64,000 nucleotides of DNA from UBA11606 sp965243715 (GTDB lineage: Bacteria; Actinomycetota; Acidimicrobiia; Acidimicrobiales; Aldehydirespiratoraceae), in the NCBI GenBank assembly GCA_965243715.1, contig CBDEVU010000018.1, positions 124,001-188,000 of the forward strand, in the 5' to 3' direction. Under the pieces are notes generated by a model. It searched no databases. It saw nothing but the letters and a program-made list of their open reading frames with translations, and was not told the origin of the DNA. The position numbers and the translations under genes are program-made. Position 1 is the first letter of the stretch. Each line of letters begins with the position of its first letter. This document shows, one piece after another, positions 8,476 through 17,202 of this stretch.

Positions 8476-8607
8476 ATGAACATTTTCTCGGTGGCGTGGC
8501 ACTTCTGGATAGGCCCAGGCGCAATCGGTATTTCGCTCATTACGGTCATCGCCAGCATAGTTCTCTATCTGAACTCCGTCACCGCTAAGCGCTACCCGCG
8601 GGATTGA
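8476..8607 (+). CDS. Small single-span membrane protein
   Basis: A 43-residue reading frame starting MNIFSVAWHFWIG, with a hydrophobic helix (GAIGISLITVIASIVLYL) and a basic tail ending KRYPRD. The next gene starts two bases after its stop, so it looks like the first gene of the metalloprotease-tilS-hpt operon. Function unknown. The tight spacing and clean hydrophobic helix argue that it is real. Confidence 0.6.
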   Translation: MNIFSVAWHFWIGPGAIGISLITVIASIVLYLNSVTAKRYPRD

Positions 8608-8608
8608 T

Positions 8609-9679
8609 ATGAGCGGCGCAGTCGACTGGGTTGTTGCGCGCAAAATCGCGGCCAAAATAGCGGGTCGGGACCCTTACCAGGCCGCCCGCTACCGCAACGG
8701 CCTCGAGGAGGACTTCGACCGCTTTACCGCCCAAGCCGAAGATCTGGTGGCCGAATGTACCGGTCTTCGTTCACTCGACGGCCGAGCTCGCGGTCGGGTC
8801 ACCAACCGCCAAGGATGGGTTGAGGCCAACCTGTCGTCGTTTCAACGGTTACTGCGGCCCATCACCGACAAACTCGAAGAAAAAATGGACTCCAAGGAAG
8901 GCGCAATTGGTCCCAAGATCGCGGGGGCCGAACTTGGCGCCATGCTCGGCTGGATGTCGGGTCGGGTTTTGGGCCAGTACGACCTTCTCGTTATCGAAGA
9001 CGAAAACCCCGAAGAACAAGACATTGTTTACTACGTCGCCCCGAATGTTTTGATGCTCGAGCAGCGCTATGCCTTCCCTCCCCAAGAGTTCCGCCTGTGG
9101 CTGGCGCTACATGAGGTCACCCACCGGGCTCAGTTCACCGGCGTGCCGTGGATGCGTCAGCACTTCCTCGATTTGGTGACCGCAACCATGGACTCCGTTG
9201 ATCCCGATCCCAAGCGGTTCCTCGCCGCGGCTCAACGACTAATGAAATCACGCCGGCGGGGCGAAGATCCAATGGATCAGGGCGGCATCATGGCGCTTTT
9301 CGCCTCCGACGAGCAGTTGGCCACTATCAACGAGGTGGCGGGCCTTATGAGCCTGCTCGAAGGCCACGGCGATATCACCATGGACCGCGCCGGTGCGGGG
9401 TTGGTTCCCTCGGCGGATCGGTTCGCTCGGGTACTTCGCCACCGCCGGCAGAACTCTTCGGGTTTTGTCAAGGTGTTTCAACGTCTGGCCGGTCTCGAAG
9501 CCAAGATGAAGCAGTACGCCGAAGGCGAGAACTTCATCAACATAGTGGAGGGTCGTGGCGGCCCCGAACTTCTCGACCGAGCATGGGCCGAACCGGCCAA
9601 CGTGCCGTCGATCTACGAGATCCGCGACCCGTTGCAATGGATAGAGCGGGTTGGTTCGGCGTCGAGTGCGACCGTCTGA
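8609..9679 (+). CDS. Zinc-dependent metalloprotease, DUF2342 / F420-biosynthesis-associated family
   Basis: A 356-residue member of the actinobacterial family named 'coenzyme F420 biosynthesis associated' (TIGR03624) or zinc-dependent metalloprotease; its true substrate is unknown. The zincin motif HEVTH is at residues 168-172 (LALHEVTHRAQFTGVPW). Other family blocks are YYVAPNVLMLEQRY and EGHGDITMDRAG, the latter a likely third zinc ligand. It sits in front of tilS and overlaps its start, the arrangement usual in actinobacteria. Confidence 0.85.
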   Translation: MSGAVDWVVARKIAAKIAGRDPYQAARYRNGLEEDFDRFTAQAEDLVAECTGLRSLDGRARGRVTNRQGWVEANLSSFQRLLRPITDKLEEKMDSKEGAIGPKIAGAELGAMLGWMSGRVLGQYDLLVIEDENPEEQDIVYYVAPNVLMLEQRYAFPPQEFRLWLALHEVTHRAQFTGVPWMRQHFLDLVTATMDSVDPDPKRFLAAAQRLMKSRRRGEDPMDQGGIMALFASDEQLATINEVAGLMSLLEGHGDITMDRAGAGLVPSADRFARVLRHRRQNSSGFVKVFQRLAGLEAKMKQYAEGENFINIVEGRGGPELLDRAWAEPANVPSIYEIRDPLQWIERVGSASSATV

Positions 9680-10550
9680 ACTACTCGACCGGTGTGAGTT
9701 TCCGCCCGCAACGACTGACGCTCCGCTTGCCCTCGGAGTGAGCGGCGGCGCGGACAGTGTCGCCATGGCTTTGTTGGCCACGGCCGCCGACGTGCCGTTC
9801 GTGGTCTGGCACGTCGATCACGGTTTGCGGTCGACATCGGGCGACGACGCGCGACTAGTGAAGAATCTCACCGAGGAACTTGGTGTGGGTTTCGAGTTGC
9901 GATCCGTGTCGATCGCGAGGCCGTTGCGTGACCTCGAAGCCCGCGCCCGCCATGCCCGCTATGGGGCTCTGCCCGCCGATGTATGCGTCGCCCATACCGC
10001 CGACGATCGGGCGGAGACGGTATTACTCAACCTTTTCCGAGGCGCTGGTCCGGCGGGGGTTGCTGCCCCCTTCGATCGAGTCAACCGGCCCGTGCTCAGC
10101 CTGCGGCGATCGGAGTTGTTGGCGCTGTGTCACCAAGCCGGTGTCCGTTTCGCCCACGACGAACACAACGTTGATCCAGCCTTTCGCCGAGTGCGGGTCC
10201 GAGCGGAGCTTCTGCCCCTTGTGGCTGACATCTTCAACCGCGATCCCGTACCGCTTCTCAACCGTTACGCCGATCTTTCGGGCGCGGCTGCGGGGCTGGT
10301 CGCGGCCGCGGCGGCGTTGGTTGACCCAACCGACGTGGACGCTCTAAAGGCGGTTCCGCCGGTAGTAGCAGGAGAGTCGCTGCGCCGCTGGATCCAGACC
10401 ATCACCGGCGAGCAAAACACCGTCGACCGCGCGTCCATTGAGCGGCTAATGTCCGTCGTTGATGGCTCCGTGGTGGCCGCGGAGGTGGCGGGCGGTCACC
10501 GTGTGTCGCGCTCCAGAGGTCGCCTCTCCCTCGCTTCGGGTCAAACGTGA
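9651..10550 (+). CDS. tilS: tRNA(Ile)-lysidine synthase
   Basis: Converts cytidine-34 of the minor tRNA-Ile to lysidine so that it reads AUA. It has the PP-loop SGGADS at residues 31-36, the HVDHGLR motif, and an RHARYGALP then AHTADDRAETVLLNLFRGAG block. At 299 residues it has only the short N-terminal type architecture common in actinobacteria. The frame opens with TTG at 9651 inside the metalloprotease gene; a GTG at 9666 is an equally possible start. Its end overlaps hpt (GTGATG). Confidence 0.9.
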   Translation: MVRRRVRPSELLDRCEFPPATTDAPLALGVSGGADSVAMALLATAADVPFVVWHVDHGLRSTSGDDARLVKNLTEELGVGFELRSVSIARPLRDLEARARHARYGALPADVCVAHTADDRAETVLLNLFRGAGPAGVAAPFDRVNRPVLSLRRSELLALCHQAGVRFAHDEHNVDPAFRRVRVRAELLPLVADIFNRDPVPLLNRYADLSGAAAGLVAAAAALVDPTDVDALKAVPPVVAGESLRRWIQTITGEQNTVDRASIERLMSVVDGSVVAAEVAGGHRVSRSRGRLSLASGQT

Positions 10551-11083
10551 TGACCACCGTGCCGCACGGAACCGTCGGTCGGGTCGTGATTGCGGCGGAC
10601 GATCTCGCGACGCGAGTCGCCCAACTCGGTGCCGAGATAACGATCGACTACGCGGGCCGTCGTCCCCTGCTTGTCGGTGTCTTGAAGGGTGCGTTTGTTT
10701 TCATGGCCGACCTTGCCCGATCGATCAACCTGCCCGTCGAACTCGATTTCATGGCGGTCTCGTCGTACGGTCAGTCCACCCAGTCGAGCGGTGTAGTTCG
10801 CATCGTGAAAGATCTTGAGACCGATATCGCAGGCCGAGACGTGATCTTAGTCGAGGACATCGTCGACTCCGGACTCACGCTCAGCTACCTCAATCAACTC
10901 CTCGGCGATCGCCGGCCAGCCAGTCTCGAGATCTGTGCGCTGTTGGTGCGCGAGGGCGCCCATGATGGCGGCGCGAAGTACCGCGGGTTTCCGATTCCGC
11001 CGGACTTTGTGGTGGGTTATGGACTTGATGTGGGCGAGCATTATCGAGAACTCGACTCGATCCGAGTGTTCGAGTCAGGGTAG
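10547..11083 (+). CDS. hpt: Hypoxanthine phosphoribosyltransferase
   Basis: Purine salvage enzyme joining hypoxanthine or guanine to PRPP. The 178 residues contain the PRPP-binding motif VILVEDIVDSGLT at about 99-111, the GVLKGAFVFMADL loop, and the base-binding FVVGYGLDVGEHYR block. Translation is probably coupled to tilS. In many actinobacteria ftsH follows hpt; here folE follows directly after 21 bp, so ftsH is missing from this place. Confidence 0.95.
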   Translation: MMTTVPHGTVGRVVIAADDLATRVAQLGAEITIDYAGRRPLLVGVLKGAFVFMADLARSINLPVELDFMAVSSYGQSTQSSGVVRIVKDLETDIAGRDVILVEDIVDSGLTLSYLNQLLGDRRPASLEICALLVREGAHDGGAKYRGFPIPPDFVVGYGLDVGEHYRELDSIRVFESG

Positions 11084-11104
11084 GGACTTATTAGCCTTAG
11101 CCCC

Positions 11105-11722
11105 GTGACCGACGCCGAGAACCCCCGTCCCCTCATCGAGGGTGTACACGCACCGGAGATCGACCAACAGCGTATCGCCGCCGCCGTTCGAGAGATTCTG
11201 GAAGCCATAGGTGAGGATCCCGAGCGTAACGGCCTCCTTGACACCCCCGCCCGGGTGGCTCGGATGTACGCCGAGATTTGCGCCGGGTTGCATCAGCGAC
11301 CAGGGGACCATCTGGCGACCCAGTTCGAGGCGACCCACGACGAGATGGTCATGGTTCGTGACATTCCGCTGTATTCACTGTGCGAACATCATTTGGTTCC
11401 CTTTCTGGGCAAGGCCAACGTGGCTTATATTCCGAATAAGTCCGGTAACGTCACGGGATTGTCGAAGATTGCTCGGCTAGTCGATGCCTTGGCTAAACGG
11501 CCTCAGGTGCAGGAGCGCCTCACCCGTCAGATAGCCGACACCCTCGAGGAGGCGCTGCAGCCGCGGGGGGTACTCGTCGTGATCGAAGCCGAGCATCTCT
11601 GCATGTCAATGCGAGGGGTGCGTAAACCCGGATCGTCAACGGTGACTTCGTCGGTAACCGGAATTTTCCGCAAAAACCAGATGACTCGAGCCGAAGCGCT
11701 TCGGTTCCTCAGTCAGCACTAA
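11105..11722 (+). CDS. folE: GTP cyclohydrolase I
   Basis: First enzyme of the folate pathway, making dihydroneopterin triphosphate from GTP. The 205 residues include GLLDTPARVARMY, the zinc-binding CEHHLVPF with the partner cysteine in EAEHLCMSMRGVRKPG, and SSTVTSSVTGIF. The start is GTG. The other folate genes (folP, folB, folK) resume at 15.8 kb beyond an inserted export cassette. Confidence 0.95.
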   Translation: MTDAENPRPLIEGVHAPEIDQQRIAAAVREILEAIGEDPERNGLLDTPARVARMYAEICAGLHQRPGDHLATQFEATHDEMVMVRDIPLYSLCEHHLVPFLGKANVAYIPNKSGNVTGLSKIARLVDALAKRPQVQERLTRQIADTLEEALQPRGVLVVIEAEHLCMSMRGVRKPGSSTVTSSVTGIFRKNQMTRAEALRFLSQH

Positions 11723-11830
11723 TCGACAATCGACGCAACGCGGTCAATCGGTTGTGGCGAGTGGGATGCGGATCTTGGTGCTGAGCCGCGGTCACACGCA
11801 GGGACCCGTCGATCACTTGACGATCTCTTC

Positions 11831-11858
11831 TTTGAATACTATGATAGGCGGATATAAC
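11831..11858 (+). promoter_or_regulatory. Candidate promoter of the export cassette
   Basis: TTTGAA (11831-11836) and TATAAC (11853-11858) are 16 bp apart, with the lipoprotein ATG at 11869. The stretch is clearly AT-richer than the flanking folE and lipoprotein genes. Assigned by eye only. Confidence 0.4.
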
Positions 11859-11868
11859 GTGCAGAAAA

Positions 11869-12765
11869 ATGGGACGTCTTTGGGTATTGCATTTGCTGGT
11901 CTGCGTCGTGTTCATGGCCTCTGCCTGTGCTAGCAGCGACGACACGGCGCAAAGCGACAGTCCACCCAGTGCAGCCGGAACGGCAGACTTCCTCGGGTTG
12001 GCCCAGCGTGAGATGCGATTGTTCCAGCACCAAGAACAGCGGTTGCTAGAAGCAGAGATTGAGCGCTGTATGACTGATCTAGGCTACCCGTACTCGGCGT
12101 ATCCTCGGGTGTTCGACGAGTTAGACCTTGCGCGAGCGGAACTATCCCAGGATCAATTCCTAAAGACATACGGATATGGCTTCGGGGAACGTCTCCGAAA
12201 TCCATACCCTATCGATCCTAACCTAGCGATTATCTCCAGTCTGGGTAGCGACGCCCGGCACGAGTATGAAGTTGCTTTCTATGGCGTGGACCTCAGCACC
12301 GGATGCGCGTCAACCGCGCGTACCGCCATTGACGAGAGGTTCGGCCTATCACGAAGCTCAAGAACGATCGCTGAGGGGTTGCGCGAACCTTTCGTCCTAG
12401 CTACCGACGACCCTGCGGTCGTCGACTCGTTAAACGACTGGCGGTTGTGTATGACGGGCCGGGGATGGCCATTCACTTCACCGACGGACATCATCACCTA
12501 CCTCGTGGAGACGGCGGATGGTGTGCCGCGGTCCGTCGATCACCACTCGGGTGATGAGTCTCTTGGTGCGCCTGCTCCTGCCTCTGTTGACGATGTCGAT
12601 GACGTCGAGCGCCAGATTGCTGATGATGACCTTGAGTGCGGATCTGCCTACAGAAGCACATTTGACTCCCGCCTTCGCTTCTACCAGTCGGAGTACATAT
12701 CGAGAAACGAGATAGAAATGCTGGCATTCCGCGAGTTCGTCGACAGTATATTGAGTTCCGGATGA
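11869..12765 (+). CDS. Predicted lipoprotein of the export cassette
   Basis: A 298-residue protein with the leader MGRLWVLHLLVCVVFM and lipobox ASAC. The mature part is acidic and helical, with scattered cysteines (ERCMTD, STGCAST, WRLCMTGRGW, LECGSAYR) of the kind seen in actinobacterial cell-envelope proteins of unknown function. It is followed after 21 bp by a membrane-fusion-type adaptor, an ABC ATPase and an FtsX-type permease, so it may be the surface part of that system. I recognise no named family. Confidence 0.7.
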   Translation: MGRLWVLHLLVCVVFMASACASSDDTAQSDSPPSAAGTADFLGLAQREMRLFQHQEQRLLEAEIERCMTDLGYPYSAYPRVFDELDLARAELSQDQFLKTYGYGFGERLRNPYPIDPNLAIISSLGSDARHEYEVAFYGVDLSTGCASTARTAIDERFGLSRSSRTIAEGLREPFVLATDDPAVVDSLNDWRLCMTGRGWPFTSPTDIITYLVETADGVPRSVDHHSGDESLGAPAPASVDDVDDVERQIADDDLECGSAYRSTFDSRLRFYQSEYISRNEIEMLAFREFVDSILSSG

Positions 12766-12786
12766 GCCAACTCCATTCTTCATCCC

Positions 12787-13884
12787 GTGTCGGTGGCTAG
12801 CCCGACTGTCAGACTCGTCTTTGTTTTGCTGGCTGCGACGTCGTCAGCAGTCGCTGGGTTCGAGGTCGGGCGATTTACCGCATCGGACTCGGCGAGTGAA
12901 GCCGCCGTCACGAGATTCACTACAGCCAGCGTAAAAGTCGGCCCACTAGACGAGCACGTAGTGCTTCAGGGAGAGATCAAGGCACAGGGTCGATTCGCGG
13001 TCGCGGCCCCAGACGTTCCGGGGAGTTTGCCCGTGGTGACAAGCAGCGCGGCTTCCGTTGGAACGGTCGTGGCCGCGGGCGACGTACTCTTCGAGGTCGC
13101 GGGTAGGCCCGTTTTCTTGCTGTCCGGGGATTTGCCCCAGTACCGAGTTTGGCACCTCGACGACGCTGGTCCCGACATTGTTCAACTTGAGGAAGCACTA
13201 CGTGACCTCGATATAGATATTTCGCCAGACGGCGTATTCGACCTCGAGACGACCGCGGCGCTCCGGGAACTCTACCGCTCCAGCGAACACGACTTCGACG
13301 GGGAATCACCGCCGCTGGGAGAGATAGTGTTTGGCGAGTCCTCCTCGCTCACCGTCATTGCTTCAAACTACGATAGGGGGGACATCGCAGCCGGAATCGT
13401 GGTCGAACTTGCTCGTGATCAGGGAACAATTGAGGTCGTAGCGCCTGAGGAGGTCGCGCTTGCCGTTCTTAGCCAACCTTCGGCGGTCTCCGCTGAGGTG
13501 TCGTCCACTGCATTCACGGGCTCAATCGAAGCGCAACTGAACGCGGAGTCGTTAACCCACTCGGCCAGTCTTAGCCCCAGCGAAGGTTTCAGAGTGCTGC
13601 GCTTCGACCTCGCTGACGTGCCTAGAAGAGCAGCTGAGTTCGATTCAATTGCAGCTACCGTTCGTTTCTCAGTGCGGCGGGCTACAGCGGAACAACTTGT
13701 GGTACCGCTTTCGGCGATTGAAGACGGCTTCGACGCCTCCCAGCTAGTTCGAGTGCAAGACTCTGACACAACCGCCCGCGAGGTTGAAGTGTTGATCTTG
13801 GCCGTGGTCGGCAACGACGTGGTGGTTCAAGCGCGTCTTGACGGTGCATTGTCTCTGGGCGACCGCGTGATCTTGATCCAATGA
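12787..13884 (+). CDS. HlyD-like adaptor with peptidoglycan-binding domain
   Basis: A 365-residue exported adaptor protein. It has an N-terminal hydrophobic anchor (LVFVLLAATSSAVAGFEVG). A lipoyl/barrel-sandwich half follows around residues 50-105 (HVVLQGEIKAQGRF, then AAGDVLFEVAGRPVFLL). A PG_binding_1-like helical domain comes next (DIVQLEEALRDLDIDISPDGVFDLETTAALRELY, about 137-172), then beta domains. This layout is common in Gram-positive adaptors that serve MacB-like ABC exporters, which agrees with the two genes downstream. The start is GTG, and its stop overlaps the ATPase start. Confidence 0.75.
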   Translation: MSVASPTVRLVFVLLAATSSAVAGFEVGRFTASDSASEAAVTRFTTASVKVGPLDEHVVLQGEIKAQGRFAVAAPDVPGSLPVVTSSAASVGTVVAAGDVLFEVAGRPVFLLSGDLPQYRVWHLDDAGPDIVQLEEALRDLDIDISPDGVFDLETTAALRELYRSSEHDFDGESPPLGEIVFGESSSLTVIASNYDRGDIAAGIVVELARDQGTIEVVAPEEVALAVLSQPSAVSAEVSSTAFTGSIEAQLNAESLTHSASLSPSEGFRVLRFDLADVPRRAAEFDSIAATVRFSVRRATAEQLVVPLSAIEDGFDASQLVRVQDSDTTAREVEVLILAVVGNDVVVQARLDGALSLGDRVILIQ

Positions 13885-14558
13885 TGACGCAGCTATTGCA
13901 GTTGGTGAACGTGTCGCGCGTATTTGGGAAGCGCAAGCCGATCATCGCTGTTGACAACGTAAGCCTCGACATTCGCGACGGTGAGTTTCTCGCGATCATT
14001 GGTCCGTCGGGGGCTGGAAAGTCGACGATGTTGGCTCAGCTCGGCCTTCTCGATCGACCCTCGTCCGGTCGTGTGCTGTACGACGGTAGGAGCGTTGGCG
14101 ACCTGCCTGATCGTGAGAGGTCACGCTTGCGCGGTGACGATTTTTCGTTTGTATTCCAAAGTTTTCACCTAGTCGGATGGCTAACAGCAGTGGAGAACGT
14201 TGCCACCGGTCTCAGCTTCCGGTCGTCGATCGACCGCTGGGAGGCTCGATTAAGCGCTGCTCACGAAGTACTGACGGTCGTTGGCCTTCAGCACCGTGCA
14301 TCTCACCTGGCGTCTGAGTTGTCCGGTGGAGAGCAACAGCGGGTTGTCCTTGCCCGCGCGATGGCCCGCAGCCCCCGAGTCCTTTTATGCGACGAGCCGA
14401 CCGGGAACCTCGACGAATCGTCCTCTCGCATGATCTTTGATCACCTTCGAAGGGCAAGCGAAGCGGGAGTCACGGTAGTAGTGGTCACGCACGACACCAC
14501 ACTGTCCTCAAGAGCGGACCGGCAGGTCGAGGTTGAACAGGGCCAGATTGTGGCATGA
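13881..14558 (+). CDS. ABC transporter ATP-binding protein (MacB/LolD type)
   Basis: Energises the cassette's exporter. The 225 residues contain Walker A GPSGAGKST at 41-49, the Q-loop FVFQSFHLVGWLTAVENV, the signature LSGGEQQR, Walker B VLLCDEPTGNLD, and the H-loop VVVVTHD. The sequence is closest to the LolD/MacB/FtsE group, which pairs with FtsX-fold permeases such as the next gene. It is overlapped by its neighbours at both ends, so the set is one operon. Confidence 0.9.
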   Translation: MMTQLLQLVNVSRVFGKRKPIIAVDNVSLDIRDGEFLAIIGPSGAGKSTMLAQLGLLDRPSSGRVLYDGRSVGDLPDRERSRLRGDDFSFVFQSFHLVGWLTAVENVATGLSFRSSIDRWEARLSAAHEVLTVVGLQHRASHLASELSGGEQQRVVLARAMARSPRVLLCDEPTGNLDESSSRMIFDHLRRASEAGVTVVVVTHDTTLSSRADRQVEVEQGQIVA

Positions 14559-15775
14559 AGGATCCGAACCGACGCTCGCGGCGGTCTCGTGCCCGCTGGA
14601 AAGCGCGGCTAGACGATGTGTCGCTGCGAATCCTTCGCCGCCGACGATTGACAATGACGGTCACAGCCCTCGTCGCCACGTCGGTGGCAGGAATGCTGTT
14701 GGTAACCGCAACATCAAAGTCCGGGGCGAGCAGCGTTCTCGATGCATTCGATGGGGCCACCACCGGCAGTGCCGCCTTGTTCGTGCTCGACCCAGACGTA
14801 CGCCCGACCGAGTCGTTAGAACAACTCGAGGACAGGGTGATCGCTAGCAGCGGTGTCATCGCCGCTGGAGCGCTAGCGCAAGGAACCAGAACCCTGTTGC
14901 TAGCCAACCCGCAGCGACCAGATAGAACCGCAGCAACCACTGATGTCCAACTATTCGCCATCACAACAAGCCTCCTGTCTGCCGCTGAGGTATCCCTAAC
15001 TCACACAGAGCGCTCTGAGACTCAAGGATGGCTGCTCGGCCCGAATGTGCGAGCGGTGTACATCGGGGCCGCGTATCTGCCAGTGCTCGGCAGCAAAGTC
15101 GATGATCCCCCCCAGTCAGTTCGCATCAACGGCCTGACCTTTCTCGTCGCTGGAATAATTGAGAAATCGCCGCTCCTACCCGAACTGGTTGCCGGACTAG
15201 TAACTGGGGAGGATGCAGCAAAGCTACTCGGGCTTGACATGCCGTTGCGGCGGGTCGTACTCCGGCTTTCGCCAGCATCCGATACGCTGGACGCCGCCCA
15301 GAAAGCGATTCCGACGCTGGGCACGACTGAACAAATTGGAATCGAACTGCGGCCAACCCCGCAACAACTCCGCGGCGATCTATCGGGAAGGCTTGTCGAT
15401 GTCGTGGATTGGCTCACGGCCTTGACAGTCGTACTGACGTTTCTAGTGATCGCCATCGTAGTTGTCCTGTCGACGATGGCAGCTTCAAAAGAGATAGCGC
15501 TGAGCAGGGCACTTGGAGCTACGCGTACCGATGCCGCCCTGTCTGTAGCGCTTGAGATGATGATATTGGGCGCGCTGGGAGGCCTTATCGGAGCCGCGCT
15601 TGTCAGCATCGGCCTCAGCGTCAGTAGCCACTTCTTGTCTAGTCCAGGCGACGTCGGGTGGACCACTTTCGCTACTGCCCCGATAATCGGCTCTGTCGCC
15701 AGCCTAGTTGCCGCGCTGCCCGCAACATACCTCGCCTCGCGTGTTGAGCCTTGGAAAATGCTCGCCGCGGCCTAG
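14555..15775 (+). CDS. ABC transporter permease, FtsX/MacB fold
   Basis: A 406-residue permease with one N-terminal membrane helix (TMTVTALVATSVAGMLLV), a long extracytoplasmic domain, and three C-terminal helices starting near residues 280, 330 and 370, ending EPWKMLAAA. This is the MacB/FtsX topology, with the typical KEIALSRALGATRTDAALSV between the first two C-terminal helices. It closes the cassette; the next gene is folP after a 66-bp gap. Confidence 0.82.
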   Translation: MKDPNRRSRRSRARWKARLDDVSLRILRRRRLTMTVTALVATSVAGMLLVTATSKSGASSVLDAFDGATTGSAALFVLDPDVRPTESLEQLEDRVIASSGVIAAGALAQGTRTLLLANPQRPDRTAATTDVQLFAITTSLLSAAEVSLTHTERSETQGWLLGPNVRAVYIGAAYLPVLGSKVDDPPQSVRINGLTFLVAGIIEKSPLLPELVAGLVTGEDAAKLLGLDMPLRRVVLRLSPASDTLDAAQKAIPTLGTTEQIGIELRPTPQQLRGDLSGRLVDVVDWLTALTVVLTFLVIAIVVVLSTMAASKEIALSRALGATRTDAALSVALEMMILGALGGLIGAALVSIGLSVSSHFLSSPGDVGWTTFATAPIIGSVASLVAALPATYLASRVEPWKMLAAA

Positions 15776-15841
15776 CCTCAATGGTTACTTTCAATCGCCG
15801 ATGGTTTTCACCGAGTCAGCGACGTGTTCAAGGGGGCGGCC

Positions 15842-16639
15842 ATGAAAGTGATGGGAATCGTCAACGTTACCCCCGATTCCTTCAGCGATGGCGGGCGGTT
15901 CACCTCCGCTGCGGCGGTCATCGAACACGCTGGGGCGCTCATCGCCGAAGGCGCCAGCCTGCTCGATGTCGGCGGTGAGTCAACCCGGCCCGGGGCTGTC
16001 GCAGTGGATCTGGGGACAGAACTAGAACGGGTGGTTCCGGTCATTGGTGCGCTGGCGACCCGGTGGCCTGATGTAACCATCTCGATCGACACCAACAAGT
16101 CAGAGGTGGCCGAGCAGGCGGTAGCGGCGGGTGCTTCGATCATCAACGACGTGAGCGCTTCGCTGGAGAACACGGCCAGCGCCCTCGGGGTTGGGTGGAT
16201 TGCCATGCACTCGGGCGGCCCGAGCAGGACCATGCAAGACGATCCGCGCTACGACGATGTGGTTGAGGAGGTGGCGGACTTTCTCGCCCACGCCCGCCAC
16301 CGGGGTATCGAGGCGGGGATCGACCCTCAGCAGATCTGGATAGACCCGGGCATTGGGTTTGGCAAAACGTTGGCTCACAACCTAGAACTTGTGGCTAACC
16401 TCGACCGCTTTGCGGCCCTTGGTTCGGTAATTTTTGGCGTCAGTCGCAAGCGTAGTATCGGCGAGTTGCACGCTCAGAGCGACGGCACCCTAGAACCATC
16501 CCGGGCTGACGATCGGCTCGAAGGATCGCTGGCCATGGCGACGTGGGGGGCGTTTTTAGGTGCTGATATGGTCCGAGTTCACGATGTGCGGGCTACGGTC
16601 CACGCGGTGAGAGTGTTCGCGGCAGTGACTGCACCATGA
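15842..16639 (+). CDS. folP: Dihydropteroate synthase
   Basis: Joins p-aminobenzoate to the pterin pyrophosphate; target of sulfonamides. The 265 residues start MKVMGIVNVTPDSFSDGG and contain LLDVGGESTRPGA, ISIDTNKSEVAEQA, IINDVSAS and WIDPGIGFGKT. The frame is open from a GTG at 15824, but ATG 15842 is the family's normal start and has AAGGGGG upstream. It overlaps the next gene by 4 bp. Confidence 0.93.
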   Translation: MKVMGIVNVTPDSFSDGGRFTSAAAVIEHAGALIAEGASLLDVGGESTRPGAVAVDLGTELERVVPVIGALATRWPDVTISIDTNKSEVAEQAVAAGASIINDVSASLENTASALGVGWIAMHSGGPSRTMQDDPRYDDVVEEVADFLAHARHRGIEAGIDPQQIWIDPGIGFGKTLAHNLELVANLDRFAALGSVIFGVSRKRSIGELHAQSDGTLEPSRADDRLEGSLAMATWGAFLGADMVRVHDVRATVHAVRVFAAVTAP

Positions 16640-17190
16640 AACGCAAGTGGGCCGAGGGCTTGCAGCCTCGCCGTTTCACCTGGGTACTCAAGGACCTCGT
16701 GGCGGTTTGTGAGCGCCCCGGCGGCTACGGGGCGAACCACCGCAAGGTCCGTCGTCAAGAAGAAATTATCTGGCTGCGGCAAAACCGCTTCGATTTTGTA
16801 GTGTCACTCTGCGGCTCGAACCAGAACCTTCAGGACTACGAAGAAATGGGGCTGCCGTTTCATCAGGTGCCGTTCAACGGTCCAAGCGGTGGCCCGCTCA
16901 GCCTTACACGAGCGATGGCCTCGATTCGCGATCATGTGGCGGCGGGCGACAAGATCGTCGTACACCGAGAAGGATTCGACGAGCGCATCACCGGACTCGT
17001 GGCCGCCTATCTGCTGTGGATGGGGCTCGTTCCCACCGGTCCGCAATGCATCAGTTTCGCCGAGCGTTTGTTCGAAAAGGAACTCGGCCAGACTGCCCGC
17101 GAGTTGGTCGCCCTAGTTGATAAGTGCGAGCGGTCAGAATTGGTCCCGAAGGACGCGTTCCTCAACCGAGGCCACGACGACGATGAGTAG
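16636..17190 (+). CDS. Dual-specificity-phosphatase-like protein lacking the catalytic cysteine
   Basis: A 184-residue protein between folP and folB that looks like a tyrosine/dual-specificity phosphatase. It has a FDFVVSLCGSNQNLQDYEEMG segment and then VVHREGFDERITGLVAAYLLWMG, the place of the HCx5R signature. His110 and Arg117 are in register, but the catalytic cysteine is Arg111 (codon CGA), so it should not be an active phosphatase of this class. It overlaps folP by 4 bp. Its role in the folate operon is unknown. Confidence 0.6.
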   Translation: MKRKWAEGLQPRRFTWVLKDLVAVCERPGGYGANHRKVRRQEEIIWLRQNRFDFVVSLCGSNQNLQDYEEMGLPFHQVPFNGPSGGPLSLTRAMASIRDHVAAGDKIVVHREGFDERITGLVAAYLLWMGLVPTGPQCISFAERLFEKELGQTARELVALVDKCERSELVPKDAFLNRGHDDDE

Positions 17191-17202
17191 TCTTGAACCG
17201 AC

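Noticed and set aside
15106..15113. Run of C residues in the permease gene as a phase-variation tract
   Set aside because: The run is only seven bases and lies well inside the gene; such runs occur by chance in GC-rich DNA.
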